Positions 1 to 6,998 of a DNA stretch of 11,508 nucleotides are shown in pieces. A program made the translations under genes and the position numbers. This DNA is from JAAYPI01 sp036734385 (GTDB taxonomy: Bacteria > Bacteroidota > Bacteroidia > Bacteroidales > Paludibacteraceae), in the NCBI GenBank assembly GCA_036734385.1, contig DAIMYQ010000042.1, forward strand, positions 1 to 11,508. Direction: 5' to 3'. The notes under the pieces are model-generated. The model was given only the letters and a program-made list of their open reading frames with translations. It was not told the origin of the DNA and searched no databases. Within the stretch, counting starts at the first letter, position 1; the number at the start of each line of letters is the position of its first letter.

Positions 1-536
1 ACGCTTTTGGTGTATTGCCTCCAGTATCTATTTTGGATGAAAAACAAGCACAATATCATTTCCTTTCTGGCTTTACCTCAAAATTGGCTGGTACAGAACG
101 TGGTATCACTGAACCGGTTCCTTCATTCTCTCCTGCGTTTGGTGAAGCGTTCTTAACTTTACACCCAACTGTTTATGCCAAAACGTTAATTGGTAAAGCA
201 AAAGAACACGGTGCAAAAGTTTACTTGGTAAATACTGGCTGGAACGGAACAGGCAAACGTATTTCATTGAAAAATACACGTGCTATCATCGATGCTATCA
301 TCGACGGTTCAATTGAAAAAGCAGAAACAATCAAAGTCCCAATTTTGAACCTGGTTGCTCCCAAAACTTTGAACAATGTTGACACTGAAATTCTTGACCC
401 ACGTAACACGTATGCTAATGTTACAGAATGGGAAACTAAAGCTAAATCGCTTGCTGCTAAATACATCAAGAACTTCGAACAATACTGCGATAACGATGAT
501 GCGAAAGCATTAGTTGCCTCAGGACCACAATTGTAA
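1..536 (+). CDS. pckA: Phosphoenolpyruvate carboxykinase (ATP), C-terminal part, 5'-truncated by the window edge
   Basis: ATP-dependent PEP carboxykinase interconverts oxaloacetate + ATP and PEP + CO2 + ADP in the cytoplasm, feeding gluconeogenesis or, in fermenting Bacteroidota, fixing CO2 toward succinate. The open frame enters from base 3 (AFGVLPPVSILDE) and holds about 178 residues of a protein usually near 535, so roughly the last third is present. It matches the family closely: the LAGTERGITEP segment, the LHPTVYA stretch, the nucleotide-site loop NTGWNGTGKRISL, then TRAIIDAI and LDPRNTYA, ending in the usual ASGPQL-type tail. The first methionine-like codon in the window (TTG at 15) is internal and not a start. 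A strong terminator follows 20 bases after the stop, so pckA ends its transcription unit. No frameshift or missing motif is seen in this part. Confidence 0.97.
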   Translation, partial: AFGVLPPVSILDEKQAQYHFLSGFTSKLAGTERGITEPVPSFSPAFGEAFLTLHPTVYAKTLIGKAKEHGAKVYLVNTGWNGTGKRISLKNTRAIIDAIIDGSIEKAETIKVPILNLVAPKTLNNVDTEILDPRNTYANVTEWETKAKSLAAKYIKNFEQYCDNDDAKALVASGPQL

Positions 537-555
537 GAATAAAAAAATAGTTTTT

Positions 556-592
556 AAAAGGGCTGTTCAGGTAAGTTGAACAGCCCTTTTTT
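556..592 (+). terminator. Rho-independent terminator of pckA
   Basis: A perfect 14-bp stem, AAAAGGGCTGTTCA pairing with TGAACAGCCCTTTT, closes a 7-base loop (570-576) and runs into a T tract (587-592). It lies 20 bases after the pckA stop. The A-rich left arm could also stop transcription from the other strand, but no minus-strand gene is seen here. Confidence 0.93.
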
Positions 593-637
593 GTGCTTTT
601 ACATGAATTTATTTTTCAAATATGCGTTCTTTTAACA

Positions 638-645
638 TATCTTTG
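638..645 (+). promoter_or_regulatory. Bacteroidota -7 promoter box upstream of the gph-like gene
   Basis: TATCTTTG matches the Bacteroidota consensus TAnnTTTG. A matching TTTG at -33 is not clear; only a T-rich run (612-616) lies at about the right distance. The expected transcription start, around 650-653, is downstream of the upstream in-frame start at 593 and about 30 bases before the ATG at 683, which supports the shorter protein. Confidence 0.6.
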
Positions 646-682
646 GACTATAATTCATGTAGAATCTATACTTGTTTACAAT

Positions 683-1336
683 ATGCCAAAATTAATTATT
701 TTTGACTTAGATGGAACTCTTTTGGATACGATCCAAGATTTGACAAACAGCACCAACTATGCACTGAGACAACATGGTTTTCCCGAACATTCAATCGAGA
801 CTATTCGCCAGTTTGTAGGAAATGGTGTAAACAAATTATTGGAAAGAGCATTGCCTGAGAATAAACGTAGCTCCGACTTTGTTTCAATGTTAAAAATTGA
901 TTTCATAAAATTTTATTCTGCTCATACAGATGAATTTACAAGGCCTTATCCTGGAATCTCTGATTTATTGACCAGACTTTACAACGAAGGATATCAAATG
1001 GCTATTGCTTCCAATAAAATGCATGATGCAACAGTAAGATTGATAAGAAGATTCTTTCCAAACATTGAATTCACAGGTATTCGGGGACAACAAGAGGGTT
1101 TCCCAACCAAACCAAATCCGGCTATTGTAGAAGAAATTCTTAAATTGGCAAAAGTAGAAAAAAGCAAAATCCTCTATGTAGGTGATTCTGCGATAGATGT
1201 AGCTACAGCATACAATGCAAAAATAGCCTTTACAGGTGTACTTTGGGGGTTTCGACCACAAAAAGAAATGGAAGAAATAGGAGCAACTTCATTTGCCAAA
1301 ACAACCGAAGAATTATATAAAATCATCAAGAGATAA
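683..1336 (+). CDS. HAD-superfamily hydrolase, phosphoglycolate phosphatase (Gph)-like
   Basis: A predicted 217-residue cytoplasmic phosphatase of HAD subfamily IA. Motif I is FDLDGTLLDT with nucleophile D8 and acid/base D10. Motif II Ser is S110 in AIASNK, motif III Lys is K143 in TKPNP, and motif IV is GDSAID (167-172). Between motif I and II lies an alpha-helical cap (about 17-85) as in Gph and PpaX-type enzymes. All catalytic residues are present. Gph removes phosphate from 2-phosphoglycolate, a DNA-repair and oxygenation by-product, but the family also contains pyrophosphatases and sugar-phosphate phosphatases, so the substrate is inferred only. The ATG at 683 is preferred over an in-frame TTG at 593: the extra 30 residues are hydrophobic and unlike the family, 593 lies upstream of the promoter box, and MPKLIIFDLDGT is the normal N-terminus. 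No terminator is evident before the next promoter. Confidence 0.88.
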   Translation: MPKLIIFDLDGTLLDTIQDLTNSTNYALRQHGFPEHSIETIRQFVGNGVNKLLERALPENKRSSDFVSMLKIDFIKFYSAHTDEFTRPYPGISDLLTRLYNEGYQMAIASNKMHDATVRLIRRFFPNIEFTGIRGQQEGFPTKPNPAIVEEILKLAKVEKSKILYVGDSAIDVATAYNAKIAFTGVLWGFRPQKEMEEIGATSFAKTTEELYKIIKR

Positions 1337-1396
1337 ATAAAATAAGCCTTTCCACAAAAAACAGGATCCGACAAATAGAAAAAGAACATTTCCAAC

Positions 1397-1428
1397 TTTG
1401 TAGCATAGAGGAAATAATTTTACCTTTG
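1397..1428 (+). promoter_or_regulatory. Promoter of ppnP (TTTG-N20-TACCTTTG)
   Basis: TTTG at 1397-1400 and TACCTTTG at 1421-1428 are separated by 20 bases, a textbook match to the Bacteroidota primary sigma factor promoter. Transcription should start near 1434-1437, giving a leader of about 28 A-rich bases before the ATG at 1464. It indicates that ppnP is transcribed independently of the phosphatase gene upstream. Confidence 0.82.
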
Positions 1429-1463
1429 CAAAAAATAAGCAAAACAATAAAAAAACAAACAGT

Positions 1464-1745
1464 ATGTTTAAAACAAACCAGTATTTCGAGGGAAAGGTCG
1501 TTTCGATCGGTTTAGATTCTGCCGAAGGAAACGCTACAGTGGGTGTAATGGCCGCAGGAGAATACGAATTCGGCACAAATACTATAGAAATTATGACTGT
1601 CATTTCAGGTCAGCTCACCATTCAACAACCTAACGAAACAGAATGGAAAACCTATAAAAAATTCGAAAGTTTTGTGGTTGCCAAAGGGGTTAAATTCAAA
1701 GTCAAAGCTTCTGAAGACACCCCATATTTGTGTTTGTACAAATAA
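1464..1745 (+). CDS. ppnP: Pyrimidine/purine nucleoside phosphorylase PpnP (YaiE family)
   Basis: A 93-residue single-domain cupin-like protein, the normal full length of the family formerly called DUF1255/YaiE. Enterobacterial PpnP splits many nucleosides with phosphate into the free base and ribose 1-phosphate, serving nucleoside salvage in the cytoplasm. The family pattern is clear: an opening NxYFEGKV, then SIGL, the central VGVMAAGEYEFGT, the EIMTVISGQLTI strand pair, and the ending F.V.A...TPYLCLYK. These correspond to E. coli YaiE segments such as VGVM.EGEY.F and EEMTVISG. The ATG at 1464 gives the conserved N-terminus and sits about 28 bases after the predicted transcription start. 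It has its own promoter and a terminator 13 bases after the stop, so it is a monocistronic unit. Nothing unusual is seen in the sequence. Confidence 0.93.
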   Translation: MFKTNQYFEGKVVSIGLDSAEGNATVGVMAAGEYEFGTNTIEIMTVISGQLTIQQPNETEWKTYKKFESFVVAKGVKFKVKASEDTPYLCLYK

Positions 1746-1758
1746 ATTCACTTGCAAT

Positions 1759-1793
1759 AAAGCTTGTTTCTTCCTGAGACAGGCTTTGTTTTT
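1759..1793 (+). terminator. Rho-independent terminator of ppnP
   Basis: A 12-bp stem including two G-U pairs, AAAGCTTGTTTC with GAGACAGGCTTT, encloses a 5-base loop (1771-1775) and is followed by GTTTTT. It starts 13 bases after the ppnP stop and separates ppnP from the next HAD gene. Confidence 0.8.
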
Positions 1794-1811
1794 ATGTTTG
1801 ATGAAAAGCAG

Positions 1812-1819
1812 TACCTTTG
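1812..1819 (+). promoter_or_regulatory. Bacteroidota -7 promoter box of the Cof-type HAD gene
   Basis: TACCTTTG fits TAnnTTTG. The nearest upstream TTTG (1785-1788) lies 23 bases away, longer than the usual 19-21, and overlaps the end of the ppnP terminator, so the -33 element is uncertain. The predicted start near 1826 leaves about 36 bases of leader before the ATG at 1862. Confidence 0.6.
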
Positions 1820-1861
1820 CCATTAACTTAAAATAAGTTGTCAAAGACAAATTCTTCCGAA

Positions 1862-2689
1862 ATGAACCGGACAAAAACACACAAAGAAAAATACAAAATG
1901 TTGGTACTCGACCTCGACGACACTTTGCTTAGAGACGACTACTCCATTTCCGACCGCAACAAAGAATTACTGGCTCAGGCACAACAAAAAGGCATTAAAG
2001 TTGTTTTGGCTTCGGGTCGACCTACTTCATCGATGCTACATTATGCAAAGGAACTTCAACTCGCAAATTTTGATTCCTATATGATTTCATTCAATGGAGG
2101 AGTAGTAACATCATTGAAAGATAACTCTGTTTTGTTTGAAAAAAGTCTCACTCGAGATGAAATACATAGTTTGCACGACTTTAGCGTGAAAAACAATGTG
2201 CATATCATCACTTATTCGGATAAAGGCATAATCAGCGAAACAGATTCAAAATACATTGATATAGAAGTAAATTTAACCGGTATTCCTCACCATAAAGTTC
2301 CCAGTTTCAAAGCAGAAGTGAATTCACCTGCCGTCAAATGCATTTTATTAGAGGACCCTGACTACCTGAAACAAGTAGAAAAGAGACTAAAAGCAGAACG
2401 TACGGATTTAAGTGTCGCTCTGTCTAAACCTTTTTTTCTGGAAGTAATGCCACGGGGCATCGATAAAGCTGCCAGCATTGATTTTCTAGCACAAAAATTG
2501 GAAATTAAACAAAGCGAAGTAATCGCAGTAGGCAACGCGGGAAATGACCTCACAATGATTCGATATGCCGGACTTGGCGTTTGGGTGAATAATGCAGCTC
2601 CCGAATTACGTCACAAAGCAGACATGGTGGTTGCATCAAACAACGATGATGGTGTAGCGGAAGTAATTGAACGTTTTATTCTGAACTAA
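1862..2689 (+). CDS. Cof-type HAD-IIB phosphatase (YidA/Cof-like)
   Basis: A 275-residue cytoplasmic HAD phosphatase of the IIB class, whose members dephosphorylate sugar phosphates, nucleotides and cofactors such as FMN or PLP; the substrate here cannot be told. Motif I is LVLDLDDTLL (D17, D19), motif II is SGR at 51-53, the C2 cap lies at about 85-190, motif III is K202 in RGIDKAASIDFL, and motif IV is GNAGNDLTMI (224-233). The protein ends with the usual DGVAEVIERFIL helix. In motif IV the first acidic residue, Asp in most relatives (GDxxND), is Asn225, while D229 is kept. The ATG at 1862 is chosen; a TTG at 1838 would lie only about 12 bases from the predicted transcription start and adds eight unconserved residues. 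No hairpin terminator is seen between its stop and parE. Confidence 0.9.
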   Translation: MNRTKTHKEKYKMLVLDLDDTLLRDDYSISDRNKELLAQAQQKGIKVVLASGRPTSSMLHYAKELQLANFDSYMISFNGGVVTSLKDNSVLFEKSLTRDEIHSLHDFSVKNNVHIITYSDKGIISETDSKYIDIEVNLTGIPHHKVPSFKAEVNSPAVKCILLEDPDYLKQVEKRLKAERTDLSVALSKPFFLEVMPRGIDKAASIDFLAQKLEIKQSEVIAVGNAGNDLTMIRYAGLGVWVNNAAPELRHKADMVVASNNDDGVAEVIERFILN

Positions 2690-2797
2690 GAAATCTCATT
2701 TTCAGGTTCTAATAAAATAAAAAAAATATTTGTGCATTTTTCCTTCTTCACAATTTTAATAATCTTCATTGAAAATTTTCTGGATATTTCTCTCTTT

Positions 2798-2825
2798 TAT
2801 ATTTGTTGAAAAAACAGTACATTTG
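2798..2825 (+). promoter_or_regulatory. Two tandem -7 promoter boxes upstream of parE
   Basis: TATATTTG (2798-2805) and TACATTTG (2818-2825) both fit TAnnTTTG. For the first, a T-rich -33-like stretch (2776-2779) lies 18 bases upstream and the leader would be about 24 bases. For the second, only TTTT (2795-2798) is found about 19 bases upstream, and the transcript would start only a few bases before the ATG at 2836. The first is the likelier promoter. Confidence 0.55.
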
Positions 2826-2835
2826 TGGTTGAAAA

Positions 2836-4707
2836 ATGGACGAAAATAGTAAAAACATAGAATCTCAAATCGGCGAGTACACTGATGACAACATCAAAAC
2901 CCTCGAATGGCAAGAGCATATACGCTTGCGTCCGGGAATGTACATCGGAAAATTAGGGGATGGAACATCTCCTGATGATGGGATTTACGTCCTTTTAAAG
3001 GAGGTCATAGACAACTCTATCGACGAGTTTACAATGGGTAACGGTCGCACCATTGAGGTTACAGTCAATAACAAAACTGTTACAGTCCGAGATTTCGGTC
3101 GCGGAATTCCCCTCGAAAGCATAGTAGATGTGGCATCCAAAATGAATACAGGGGCAAAATACGATTCTAAGTCTTTCGTAAAATCTGTTGGATTGAACGG
3201 GGTCGGATTAAAAGCGGTAAACGCCCTATCCTCGTATTTTTCAATTCAAAGTTTTCGAAATGGAGAAACATCGAAAGCAGAATTTTCATGCGGAAAAATC
3301 ACCTCAAAAACAGGTGTTCTTAAAGATCAAAAGGACAATTCGAACGGTACTTACATTACGTTTGACCCGGACGAAAAAATTTTCGTAGAATTTCAATATA
3401 ACGACGAGTATATTGAAACATTACTAAAAAATTATGTTTACCTGAACTCGGGTCTCACCATTCTTTTTAATGGCAAAAAGTTTTTTTCAAAAAACGGTTT
3501 GTTAGATTTACTTTCCGACAACATTACATCAGAAAGTCTTTATCCAATTGTTCATTTAAAGGGGAACGATATTGAGATTGCCTTTACGCACATCAATCAA
3601 TACAACGACGAATATTATTCCTTTGTAAACGGGCAGCACACAACACAAGGAGGAACACATCAAGTAGCTTTCCGTGAGGCTCTGACAAAAACCATCAAAG
3701 AATATTACAATAAAGGCTTTGAATTCTCGGATATTCGCAATGGATTGGTTGCTGCAATAAGCATCCGGATCATTGAGCCGGTTTTTGAATCTCAAACAAA
3801 GACGAAACTTGGTTCGAAAGACATGGAACCTAATGGGATTTCCGTTTATAAATATATTAATGATTTTGTAAAAAAAGAAGTAGACAATTTTTTACATAAG
3901 GAAAGTGATGTTTCCGAAATTCTGTTGAGAAAAATCATTGATTCTGAAAAAGAAAGAAAAGCCATTGCCAGCGTTTCAAAAATTGCCAAAGAAAGGGCAA
4001 AAAAATCAAATCTACATAACAAAAAGCTACGCGACTGTCGTGTACATTACTCCGACGGAAAAGGCAACGTTGAAAATTCTGTTATTTTCATCACTGAAGG
4101 AGATTCTGCAAGTGGTTCTATTACCAAAAGTCGTGACGTAAATACACAAGCAGTGTTCAGTCTTAGAGGTAAGCCCCTGAACTCGTTTGGGCTAACCAAG
4201 AAAATTGTGTATGAAAATGAAGAATTTAACCTTCTTCAGGCAGCTTTGAATATAGAAGATGGCATAGAGGGATTACGCTATAATAAAATTATTGTTGCGA
4301 CAGATGCTGATGTCGATGGAATGCACATTCGCTTGTTGATGATCAGTTTTTTCTTACAATTTTTCCCCGATTTGATAAAAAAAGGACATGTTTTTATTCT
4401 CCAAACGCCTCTTTTCCGGGTTAGAGATAAAAAGGAAACGTTCTATTGCTATTCTGAGGAAGAAAGGCTAAATGCCGTTAACAAACTGGGAGCGAAAGCG
4501 GAAATTACACGATTTAAAGGGTTGGGGGAAATTTCTCCCGATGAATTCCAGCATTTTATCGGAAAAGATATGCGTTTGGATCCTGTTACGCTTCGAAAAG
4601 AAGATTCTGTTAATGACCTCTTAGCTTTCTACATGGGCAAAAACACTCCTGAACGACAAAATTTCATCATCAACAATCTTGTTGTGGAAGAAGATTTGGA
4701 ATCTTGA
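2836..4707 (+). CDS. parE: DNA topoisomerase IV subunit B (ParE)
   Basis: ATPase subunit of topoisomerase IV, which with ParC decatenates daughter chromosomes and relaxes supercoils. The 623-residue protein has the type IIA B-subunit order. The GHKL ATPase comes first, with E56 as general base in LLKEVIDNSIDEF, N60 for Mg, D86 in RDFGRGIP and the ATP lid VGLNGVGLKAVNALS. The transducer carries the QTK-loop K322. The TOPRIM domain has E421 in TEGDSASG and D490/D492/D494 in ATDADVDG, followed by QTPLFRV and RFKGLGEIS near the C-terminus. All catalytic residues are present. ParE is preferred over GyrB because of its length and the opening IRLRPGMYIGKLGDGTSPDDGIYVLLKEVIDN (read as residues 29-60), with an insertion of the Bacteroidota ParE type. 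No parC is in this window. A BASS transporter follows after 50 bases without a terminator, so readthrough is possible. Confidence 0.93.
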   Translation: MDENSKNIESQIGEYTDDNIKTLEWQEHIRLRPGMYIGKLGDGTSPDDGIYVLLKEVIDNSIDEFTMGNGRTIEVTVNNKTVTVRDFGRGIPLESIVDVASKMNTGAKYDSKSFVKSVGLNGVGLKAVNALSSYFSIQSFRNGETSKAEFSCGKITSKTGVLKDQKDNSNGTYITFDPDEKIFVEFQYNDEYIETLLKNYVYLNSGLTILFNGKKFFSKNGLLDLLSDNITSESLYPIVHLKGNDIEIAFTHINQYNDEYYSFVNGQHTTQGGTHQVAFREALTKTIKEYYNKGFEFSDIRNGLVAAISIRIIEPVFESQTKTKLGSKDMEPNGISVYKYINDFVKKEVDNFLHKESDVSEILLRKIIDSEKERKAIASVSKIAKERAKKSNLHNKKLRDCRVHYSDGKGNVENSVIFITEGDSASGSITKSRDVNTQAVFSLRGKPLNSFGLTKKIVYENEEFNLLQAALNIEDGIEGLRYNKIIVATDADVDGMHIRLLMISFFLQFFPDLIKKGHVFILQTPLFRVRDKKETFYCYSEEERLNAVNKLGAKAEITRFKGLGEISPDEFQHFIGKDMRLDPVTLRKEDSVNDLLAFYMGKNTPERQNFIINNLVVEEDLES

Positions 4708-4757
4708 AAGTGATAGAATAAGGGCAATTGTTTAGATTGTAAAATAACGTTTTCACA

Positions 4758-5669
4758 ATGAGGGCTATCCTTCAATTCATAAAAGACTGGACATTATTGT
4801 TTGCCATTTTGGTAGGGGGAATATTTAATGAGTTTTTTGGATACATTTACACTGAATATCCATTCGTTACTCCCTCGCTTATTTTTATCATGCTTCTTCT
4901 CACCTTTTCAAAGTTAGAAAACATCAGTTTTAAAATTTCTTCTTTGCATATTTGGCTCATTAGCATACAATTAATAGGCAGTGCAGGATTGTATTTTTTA
5001 TTCGCCCAATGGAATACAACGTTGGCTCAGGGAGCTATGATTTGTTTGCTTGTTCCGACAGCCACTTCTGTTGCTGTAGTAACTAATCTTTTGAAGGTTG
5101 ACATCAAGTTTGTTACGAGCTATTTATTTCTCAGCAACTTTATCACAGCGATAACTATCCCCATATTTTTAGCATTCATAGGCATAGGCACAAACGAATC
5201 TATTTGGCAGTCTACTCTCGTTATTGCAAAAAGAGTACTACCTACCGTGGTATTGCCAATGCTTATTGTTATAATAACGAAAGAATTTGCTCCCAAAATT
5301 CACAAAAACCTTCAGAAATATAGCTACCTAACGTTTTATATTTGGTCATTTGCTCTTACTCTTGTAATAGGAAGAACTATCAATAGTTTCTTAATACAAG
5401 AGAACACGAATTACTTTATCGAAATTTCATTGGCCATCGGCTCATTCTTTTTGTGTATAACACAGTTTGGCATGGGAAGAATGATTGGTGCAAAATATGG
5501 TGAAAGAATTGCAGCAGGGCAAGCTCTAGGTCAAAAGAACACGATCTTTGCTATTTGGATGGCTCAAACATATTTATCGCCATTAGTTTCCATTGCTCCC
5601 GCAGCTTATGTTTTATGGCAAAATACGATTAACTCGTACCAAATATGGAAAGCTCGTACAAAAAAGTAG
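4758..5669 (+). CDS. Bile acid:sodium symporter (BASS) superfamily transporter
   Basis: A 303-residue inner-membrane protein with about nine or ten hydrophobic helices and short loops. Segments resembling the BASS/SBF family include AMICLLVPTATSVAVVTNLL (91-112), the stretch starting SNFITAITIPIFLAF (126), and the late AGQALGQKNTIFAIWMAQTYLSPLVSIAPAAYVLWQN (253-289), which corresponds to the discontinuous crossing helix with its conserved Gly, Gln and Asn. BASS proteins move organic anions (bile acids, pantothenate, keto acids) with Na+; the substrate here is unknown, and bacterial members are often annotated simply as Na+-dependent transporters. The ATG at 4758 is the first in frame; no clear ribosome site is seen. 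It lies 50 bases after parE with no hairpin or good TAnnTTTG box between, so it may ride on parE transcription. The downstream gene has its own promoter. Confidence 0.82.
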   Translation: MRAILQFIKDWTLLFAILVGGIFNEFFGYIYTEYPFVTPSLIFIMLLLTFSKLENISFKISSLHIWLISIQLIGSAGLYFLFAQWNTTLAQGAMICLLVPTATSVAVVTNLLKVDIKFVTSYLFLSNFITAITIPIFLAFIGIGTNESIWQSTLVIAKRVLPTVVLPMLIVIITKEFAPKIHKNLQKYSYLTFYIWSFALTLVIGRTINSFLIQENTNYFIEISLAIGSFFLCITQFGMGRMIGAKYGERIAAGQALGQKNTIFAIWMAQTYLSPLVSIAPAAYVLWQNTINSYQIWKARTKK

Positions 5670-5728
5670 AATAAAATCTTTGTAAAACAACAGTAAGACT
5701 TTCAGATTATCAAAATACACTGCAATTC

Positions 5729-5759
5729 TTTGGCACAAGGAATCAATTTCTTAGATTTG
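5729..5759 (+). promoter_or_regulatory. Promoter of the AI-2E family gene (TTTG-N19-TAGATTTG)
   Basis: TTTG at 5729-5732 and TAGATTTG at 5752-5759 are separated by 19 bases, matching the Bacteroidota promoter consensus. Transcription should begin near 5765, leaving about 42 bases of leader before the ATG at 5808. Confidence 0.8.
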
Positions 5760-5807
5760 TGACAACAAGAAAACAGTGATACTTCAACTACTAATAACCA
5801 TACCATT

Positions 5808-6839
5808 ATGAATTTAAAAAAATCGGCATACTTTTTTATTACCGGCATTTCTATCTTGGCAATACTAGTTTTGGGAAGGAGTTTATTAATTCCATTCGTT
5901 TTTGCACTTCTTGTTTGGTTTATAGTCAGACGAATCAGAATCTTTATGGACAAGCTTCCTTTTATAAAAAATCGAATTCCACAATGGTTTAAAAACTTGC
6001 TTTCCTTTTCAATTCTCTTCGCTATTTTTTACTTTATAGTTAATGTTTTGGCATCAAATATTAATTTACTATACAGCTCTTATACAAACTACGAAGCAAA
6101 TGCAAATTTAATATTAGATGAAATAAATAAGCTTTTCGATATAGATTTGGCACAAAACATTGAAAATTATTTCTTAAACATTGATTTAGGAACAATCCTT
6201 CTACCAATAGTTGATTATTCAACAGACATGATCGGAGATACTTTTATGGTTCTTCTTTATACTCTATTCATTTTTCTTGAAGAAGCTTCTTTCCAAAAGA
6301 AACTAAAAATGGTACTAGACCAAAGCAATAAGACGGAAAAAACTTTAGAAATTATAGAGAATATAGAAAGATCAGTAGCAAAATATTTGGGGATGAAAAC
6401 ACTTATAGGCCTTACAAAAAGCATTTTAACTTATATTGTTCTACTAATAATTGGCGTTGATTTTCCTCTCTTTTGGGCTTTTCTAATTTTTATTTTCAAT
6501 TATATTCCGACCATTGGACCTGTTGTTGCGACCTTATTTCCCGTTCTTTTCTGTCTGCTGCAATTTGGAGTTTTTACACCAGCCATTATGGTCTTTGTTT
6601 CTTTGGCGGTAATAGAAATGGTAATAGGAAACCTTTTGGAGCCAATAGTAATGGGAGATAGCATGAATTTGAGTCCTTTGGTAACTATTATTGCATTATC
6701 GGTTTGGGGAGCTATTTGGGGTATAACGGGAATGTTTTTGAGCGTTCCGATGATGGTTATTGTTGTTATTATATTTGCTCAATTTCCTAAGACTAGAGGA
6801 GTCGCATTGATGTTATCGGGTAAAAATGGAATAGATTAA
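5808..6839 (+). CDS. AI-2E/PerM family membrane protein
   Basis: A 343-residue polytopic inner-membrane protein of the AI-2E transporter family (relatives TqsA, YdiK, PerM). Two hydrophobic helices open the protein (about 8-40) and a third spans about 62-85. A more polar segment (about 86-190, partly coiled-coil-like around IIENIERSVAKYLG) follows a helix at 142-158, and a hydrophobic C-terminal half carries the family signatures: FNYIPTIGPVVATL (230-243), GNLLEPIVMGDSMNLSPLV (274-292) and WGAIWGITGMFLSVPMMV (300-317). Some members export autoinducer-2 and others act as Na+/H+ antiporters, so the substrate is not assigned. It is monocistronic: it has its own promoter, and a hairpin terminator follows 100 bases after the stop. 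The 101 bases between stop and hairpin hold no gene that I can see. Length and motifs are normal for the family. Confidence 0.88.
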   Translation: MNLKKSAYFFITGISILAILVLGRSLLIPFVFALLVWFIVRRIRIFMDKLPFIKNRIPQWFKNLLSFSILFAIFYFIVNVLASNINLLYSSYTNYEANANLILDEINKLFDIDLAQNIENYFLNIDLGTILLPIVDYSTDMIGDTFMVLLYTLFIFLEEASFQKKLKMVLDQSNKTEKTLEIIENIERSVAKYLGMKTLIGLTKSILTYIVLLIIGVDFPLFWAFLIFIFNYIPTIGPVVATLFPVLFCLLQFGVFTPAIMVFVSLAVIEMVIGNLLEPIVMGDSMNLSPLVTIIALSVWGAIWGITGMFLSVPMMVIVVIIFAQFPKTRGVALMLSGKNGID

Positions 6840-6940
6840 ATACCTTTTATATTCAAGAGAGCCAATTTTAGTAGTTTTTACACACAAGACAGGTCTCGAA
6901 TGGGATAAGAAGAACAACAGAAAAATTCAAAAAGAGACAA

Positions 6941-6977
6941 AATAAAAGCCGATTCCATTTAAGAATCGGCTTTTATT
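6941..6977. terminator. Bidirectional terminator between convergent genes
   Basis: A perfect 15-bp stem, AATAAAAGCCGATTC with GAATCGGCTTTTATT, closes a 7-base loop (6956-6962). The G/C core is flanked by A-rich sequence on the left and T-rich on the right, so it can end both the plus-strand AI-2E transcript and the minus-strand lipoprotein transcript whose stop is at 6999. Confidence 0.92.
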
Positions 6978-6998
6978 ATTAGGCTATTTAATCAACTC

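Noticed and set aside
282..305. Short direct repeat (GCTATCATCGA twice) in pckA
   Set aside because: It encodes the AIIDAIID stretch, similar to the corresponding segment of E. coli PckA; it is protein-level similarity, not a DNA element.
593..682. N-terminal extension of the gph-like gene from a TTG codon
   Set aside because: It would start inside the terminator-proximal region and upstream of the TAnnTTTG box at 638-645, and the extra residues do not match HAD proteins.
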